The notes beneath the pieces are model-generated. The model was not told where the DNA came from and searched no databases. It worked only from the letters and a program-made list of their open reading frames with translations. A stretch of 8,660 bases of DNA, taken from positions 1 to 8,660 of the forward strand of contig DGVE01000157.1 of assembly GCA_002395865.1 (NCBI GenBank), given 5' to 3'. Made by a program: the position numbers and the translations under genes. Shown here in pieces: positions 5,379 to 8,660 of this stretch. The stretch comes from Lachnospiraceae bacterium UBA4292 (GTDB taxonomy: Bacteria > Bacillota > Clostridia > Lachnospirales > Lachnospiraceae). How positions within the stretch are numbered: the stretch's first letter is position 1; each line of letters begins with the position of its first letter.

Positions 5379-7397
5379 TCACTTGTTATACACTCTTCTT
5401 ATAGGCTCGAATCTGGACGTTATCCCCTGAGGACCGGTTATCGCCTTCACATTTGTGCACCGCAGTGTGATGAAGCGGTCTAACTTCTCCATGTACTCAG
5501 CATCGGTGATGCTTCCGTCGGCCACCATTGTCAGGCCCTTCTCCCAGCTCGCCGTCATCTCCGCGTCGAGCATCTTGGGCATGGACGCGAGGACCACCTC
5601 ATATATCAGCTCACCGAGATATGTTGGTGTTATTATCTGTGTCTTTGTATTCAGCGCGATATATTTTATATTTATCAGCTTTTTGAGTATCTCTGCTCTG
5701 GTGGCACTGGTACCTATGCCCGCGCTCTTTATAAGCGCCCTCAGCTCCTCATCCTCTATCAGCTGGCCGGCGTTTTCCATAGCTAAAATTATGGAGCCCG
5801 AATTATATCGGGTGGGCGGAGCGGTCGAGCCTTCCTTTATCTCGAACCCCCTTATCGCAAGAAGCGCTCCCTTCTTCAGATCATCGAGCTTTTTCATGAC
5901 CCCGGGACTGTTCTTTATGTCCTGAACGTCCTCCTCCTTCTCGGCCTTGGTCGGTCCCTGAAAAACTCCCGCGACCTTCAGATAACCCTCGTCGATAAGC
6001 GCCTTGAAGGAGGCGTTGAACGTCTCCGTCTTGTCAGGAGCGCTCTTTGCCGAAAGGGAAAGAGAATACTTTTTATAGACCGTCGGCGGGAAGAATATCG
6101 CAAGAAATCTCCTGCATATCAGCTCATACACACCCTTTGCGGTATTGTTCAGTGAATTGAAGCTGCCTAAGCCCTGTCCCGTGGGAATGATGGCATAGTG
6201 GTCTGTGATAAGCTTGTCATTCGTATACTTGCTCTTGCCGATACCTTGCCAGCTGCGCGCATCCAGTATCTCCTTCGCGAATTCACCGACAGGCAGAAAG
6301 TTCTGCAGCCCGCCGATGTTTTTGTTTATCTCCTTCGCCACAGCGGTCGATAATACTCTCGCATCCGTTCTGGGATAGGTGACCATGCGCTTCTCATAGA
6401 GCTCCTGAACTATCTGGAGCGTCTGGTCGGGACTTATCTTAAATCTTCTGGAGCAGTCGTTCTGCAGCTCGGCGAGATTATACAGAAGCGGCGCGCTCTT
6501 TTTTTCATTCTTCTTTTCAAGCTTTGTGACCTCAGCCTGCACCGGTACATTTGAATTGATAGTATCGATCAGCCTCTGCGCGTCCTCCTGCTTTAAAAAG
6601 CCCGCGTCCTTGTAGAGATCCTTGCAGCCTGCGAACATGCTCGCGTCATCGCATTTCCAGTAGCCTGAGAAGGCATTTTCATCATCGAGAGAAAATGAAG
6701 CGTTCACCCTGTAGTAGGTCGTCTTCACAAAATTCCTTATCTCCCTCTCGCGCCGCACTACCATGCCGAGCACGCAGGTCATAACACGTCCTATCGAGAG
6801 GACAGTGTTCTTCGTGTGCATGTATGAAGATATGACAGGGCCGAACTTCAGCGTCAGAAGGCGCGAGAAATTGATGCCCATGAGATAATCCTCCTTCGCG
6901 CGAAGATATGCGCTGGCGGCCAGATTATCGTACTCGGAGAGGTCCTTTGCCTCCCTCACGCCTCTCTTTATCTCCTCATCGGTCTGCGAATCGATCCAGA
7001 CACGGCGCCTTACCTTGCCGGTGACCTTCGCCTCCTGCTCGACTAAGCGGTAGATATATTCTCCCTCGCGCCCCGAGTCAGTGCAGACATATATCGTGTC
7101 CACATCAGGGCGGTTTAAAAGTGAGCTCACTATATCAAACTGTTTTTTTACGTTTTCTATGACCTCGTACTTGAAGCTCGCGGGTATGAACGGAAGCGTC
7201 TCCATCCTCCACTGCTTCAGAGCGGGGTCGTATTTATCCGGATAGCTCATGGTTATCAGATGTCCGACGCACCATGTGACTATCGCGTTCTCCGACTCGA
7301 TATATCCGTCGTTATTCTTCCCGCCGGCTCCGATCACTCTTGCGAACTCCCTCGCTACGCTCGGCTTCTCGGCGATATATAAGCTTTTATTAGGCAT
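5379..7397 (-). CDS. topB: DNA topoisomerase III-type enzyme (type IA)
   Basis: Type IA topoisomerases cut one DNA strand through a 5'-phosphotyrosine, relaxing negative supercoils or separating linked DNA. The 672-residue product has an N-terminal TOPRIM domain: SLYIAEKPSVA (5-15) with the catalytic Glu E10, and the acidic motif CTDSGREGEYIYR (105-117), the DxGREGE form typical of TopB. The core follows, with LSIGRVMT (200-207) and the active-site block MVTYPRTDAR (338-347), where Y341 is the expected nucleophile. GIGTSATRAEIL (560-571) is another strongly conserved family motif. Length fits TopB rather than TopA. No CxxC zinc-finger pairs are present at the C-terminus. The ATG abuts the TAA of the upstream gene (TAAATG), and the nearest SD-like AAGGGA is about 12 nt away inside that gene, so translational coupling is likely. 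TopB homologues also occur on conjugative elements, but the housekeeping neighbours here point to a chromosomal copy. Confidence 0.9.
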   Translation of the reverse strand: MPNKSLYIAEKPSVAREFARVIGAGGKNNDGYIESENAIVTWCVGHLITMSYPDKYDPALKQWRMETLPFIPASFKYEVIENVKKQFDIVSSLLNRPDVDTIYVCTDSGREGEYIYRLVEQEAKVTGKVRRRVWIDSQTDEEIKRGVREAKDLSEYDNLAASAYLRAKEDYLMGINFSRLLTLKFGPVISSYMHTKNTVLSIGRVMTCVLGMVVRREREIRNFVKTTYYRVNASFSLDDENAFSGYWKCDDASMFAGCKDLYKDAGFLKQEDAQRLIDTINSNVPVQAEVTKLEKKNEKKSAPLLYNLAELQNDCSRRFKISPDQTLQIVQELYEKRMVTYPRTDARVLSTAVAKEINKNIGGLQNFLPVGEFAKEILDARSWQGIGKSKYTNDKLITDHYAIIPTGQGLGSFNSLNNTAKGVYELICRRFLAIFFPPTVYKKYSLSLSAKSAPDKTETFNASFKALIDEGYLKVAGVFQGPTKAEKEEDVQDIKNSPGVMKKLDDLKKGALLAIRGFEIKEGSTAPPTRYNSGSIILAMENAGQLIEDEELRALIKSAGIGTSATRAEILKKLINIKYIALNTKTQIITPTYLGELIYEVVLASMPKMLDAEMTASWEKGLTMVADGSITDAEYMEKLDRFITLRCTNVKAITGPQGITSRFEPIRRVYNK

Positions 7398-8528
7398 TTA
7401 CAGTAGTTTTCCCTTCGTACAATGATACCAGATCATCAACTCCACCACTCTGTTGTAGGAGAGCTGTCCGTCCTCTATCCCGTTGAATTTCAGAGAGTTG
7501 TCGCGCACCTTGCTCGCGGCCTTCGCCACCGTTTCGGTGTCCAGTATCGACTCCTCGTTGATCTTCTCCCACGCCCTCTCGTTGATGAAAACATTGTCCG
7601 AGAATATACGTTCATCACATTTTGCGATATTGCGGATCGTGGGGTCAATCGCGTGATCCCGGATGGCGGCATCGATCACAGGTTTGAAGTACCCTATGGT
7701 GTCGATGAGGGCGCTGTAGCAAAACACATCGTTGTCCGAACGGAAGCACCCCAGATAGCCGAGAAAGTTCGCCTCGTCCTCTCTTATATAGCCCTTTAAA
7801 TGGGCCAGCTCATGGCAGGTGACTGAAGGGAGGTTCACCGCATCCATGAGGGGATTTATATTTGACTCCATCGTCAGCGGAAAATAATATCCCGCCACGT
7901 ACTGCTGCGAGAAGAAGTTCGCCATGCCCATGTACTTGGGTTCGGAGTAGTATCCCGACAGCAGCGGGAACTCATCCTCCATCGACTCCATGCATCTCTT
8001 CGCCTCCGCATTCACATCCATATCGCAGACCACCACTCCGTGCTCATCGCGCACTACGGTGTCGGCCAAAGCGTTGGCTTCGGTAACCAGAAGGTTGTAT
8101 ACCGCCACCATATTGTCGGCGGTGTAATACTTCTGAATGTCTTCCCTGTCCGCGATGGGTGTGGTGTTATAGAGCATGCACCAGTTGAATGACAGCAGAA
8201 AAATGATGGTAGCCGCGTACACGGCAAAGGCCTTCGCAAGCCTCCCCGTCGCCCTGCGTATGCTCCCCTTAAAAAATATGGAGAACACGGCCATGACGAT
8301 AAGCACGATAAATACGAAGGCGGTACCGCCGAGCAGTATATCAGCCACTGCCACGGGACAGAAAGACGCGAGCCCTCCGAGCACGGTCAGAGATACAGGC
8401 AGTATCCACGCCGCGTCAAGATCCGCCACAGCGGGAAAAAGACGTGAAAGCACGAGCCCTGCCGCTGCAAGAGCTATCATAACAGATATGTATATGATAA
8501 ATCCTTTATTTTTTCTTTCAGATCTCAT
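7398..8528 (-). CDS. DUF3810 family membrane protein with zinc-metallopeptidase motif
   Basis: The 376-residue protein has four predicted membrane helices in its first third (about 10-28, 40-58, 61-86 and 99-118), then a soluble domain. That domain carries SVTCHELAHLKG (235-246): HELAH at 239-243 is an HExxH zinc-binding motif. Nine residues on, E252 in REDEANFLGYLGC (249-261) is a plausible third ligand. This pattern, with the HELAHxxGxxREDEANF block, is what I associate with DUF3810, a family with no established substrate. A membrane-bound protease is an inference. Start: the ATG at 8528 has AAGGAG 6 nt upstream; the ATG at 8564 would add 12 residues and overlaps the T-tract of the preceding terminator. 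It is the first gene of the six-gene run and its stop touches topB. No promoter is apparent in the 34 nt between the terminator T-tract and its ATG. Confidence 0.82.
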   Translation of the reverse strand: MRSERKNKGFIIYISVMIALAAAGLVLSRLFPAVADLDAAWILPVSLTVLGGLASFCPVAVADILLGGTAFVFIVLIVMAVFSIFFKGSIRRATGRLAKAFAVYAATIIFLLSFNWCMLYNTTPIADREDIQKYYTADNMVAVYNLLVTEANALADTVVRDEHGVVVCDMDVNAEAKRCMESMEDEFPLLSGYYSEPKYMGMANFFSQQYVAGYYFPLTMESNINPLMDAVNLPSVTCHELAHLKGYIREDEANFLGYLGCFRSDNDVFCYSALIDTIGYFKPVIDAAIRDHAIDPTIRNIAKCDERIFSDNVFINERAWEKINEESILDTETVAKAASKVRDNSLKFNGIEDGQLSYNRVVELMIWYHCTKGKLL

Positions 8529-8534
8529 AAACTT

Positions 8535-8540
8535 CTCCTT
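8535..8540 (-). promoter_or_regulatory. Ribosome binding site deciding the DUF3810 gene start
   Basis: AAGGAG lies 6 nt (AAGTTT) before the ATG at 8528, an ideal arrangement that selects this start over the in-frame ATG at 8564. Confidence 0.85.
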
Positions 8541-8561
8541 CAGGGGAAGAGATGCTTCATT

Positions 8562-8594
8562 CAAAAAGCAAGGCGCAGAGAATATCCCTGCGCC
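8562..8594 (-). terminator. Intrinsic terminator after tRNA-Leu
   Basis: On the minus strand GGCGCAG (8588-8594) pairs perfectly with CTGCGCC (8572-8578). An inner G-U and a G-C pair extend the stem to 9 bp with a 5-nt loop. TTGCTTTTTG follows (five T at 8563-8567). It begins 4 nt after the tRNA 3' end and should end the tRNA transcript. Confidence 0.85.
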
Positions 8595-8598
8595 ATAA

Positions 8599-8660
8599 TG
8601 CGGATAGAGGGACTCGAACCCTCACGGAGTTGCCCCCGGCAGATTTTGAGTCTGCTGCGT
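8599..8660 (-). tRNA. tRNA-Leu (anticodon CAA), 5' part beyond the window
   Basis: Read on the minus strand, the 3' portion of a class II tRNA is clear. The anticodon arm is GCAGA-CTCAAAA-TCTGC with anticodon CAA, which reads the leucine codon TTG. A long variable arm (CGGGGGCAACTCCG) follows, as expected for tRNA-Leu, then the T arm GAGGG-TTCGAGT-CCCTC, the acceptor strand TATCCGC and discriminator A at 8599. CCA is not encoded (TTA follows), so it must be added by the CCA-adding enzyme. The D arm and the 5' acceptor strand lie past the right edge. Confidence 0.93.

Noticed and set aside
4944..5483. Plus-strand open frame of 179 codons opposite the beta-helix gene and the end of topB
   Set aside because: Antisense to two well-supported genes, with composition that mirrors their codons and no family resemblance.
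5379..7397. Conjugative-element origin for the topoisomerase
   Set aside because: TopB homologues are common on integrative elements, but there is no relaxase, integrase, coupling protein or direct repeat here, and the surrounding genes are housekeeping.
8595..8660. tRNA as a possible integration site for a mobile element
   Set aside because: No integrase and no repeated copy of the tRNA 3' end was noticed in the window; the following genes look like core genes.
1..8660. CRISPR array, insertion sequence, prophage or defence system
   Set aside because: No spaced direct repeats, transposase, phage or defence-type proteins were seen on either strand.

Overview
The window looks like a stretch of housekeeping chromosome from a Gram-positive Clostridia-type bacterium, most likely near Lachnospiraceae. 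This rests on the family make-up (DUF3810, a stand-alone GlmU-like beta-helix protein, HflK/HflC without FtsH alongside, a LicD protein, and the secG-rnr pair), strong AGGAGG-type ribosome binding sites, frequent ATA and AGA/AGG codons, and a tRNA without an encoded CCA. The taxonomic call is an inference. Every gene I can support is on the minus strand, so transcription runs from the right edge to the left edge.

Layout in the direction of transcription: (1) The 3' part of a tRNA-Leu (anticodon CAA) enters at the right edge and is followed by a clear intrinsic terminator. (2) A tight six-gene run covers 8528 to 1829: a DUF3810 membrane metallopeptidase-like protein, a topoisomerase III-type type IA topoisomerase, a left-handed beta-helix acyltransferase-like protein, HflK, HflC and a LicD-family protein. 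Gaps are 0 to 37 nt and several stops touch the next ribosome binding site, so it reads as one operon. (3) A short intergenic region holds a good extended -10 promoter that drives secG, which uses a TTG start. (4) An intrinsic terminator lies between secG and rnr. (5) rnr (RNase R) starts only a few bases beyond that terminator and runs off the left edge, leaving about 469 N-terminal residues.

Functional themes: HflK and HflC are paired SPFH scaffold proteins that usually control the membrane protease FtsH. No ftsH is visible here, but a different membrane protein with an HELAH zinc-protease motif heads the same gene run. LicD and the beta-helix protein suggest cell-surface or sugar metabolism. 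SecG and RNase R form a commonly seen pair (protein export, RNA decay). Nothing in the window looks like a phage, insertion sequence, CRISPR or defence island.

No wholly new system is evident. The items most worth a second look are the co-operonic DUF3810/HflKC pairing, and two places where an intrinsic terminator sits directly in front of a ribosome binding site, leaving no visible room for a promoter. No gene-free stretch longer than about 125 nt exists in the window.
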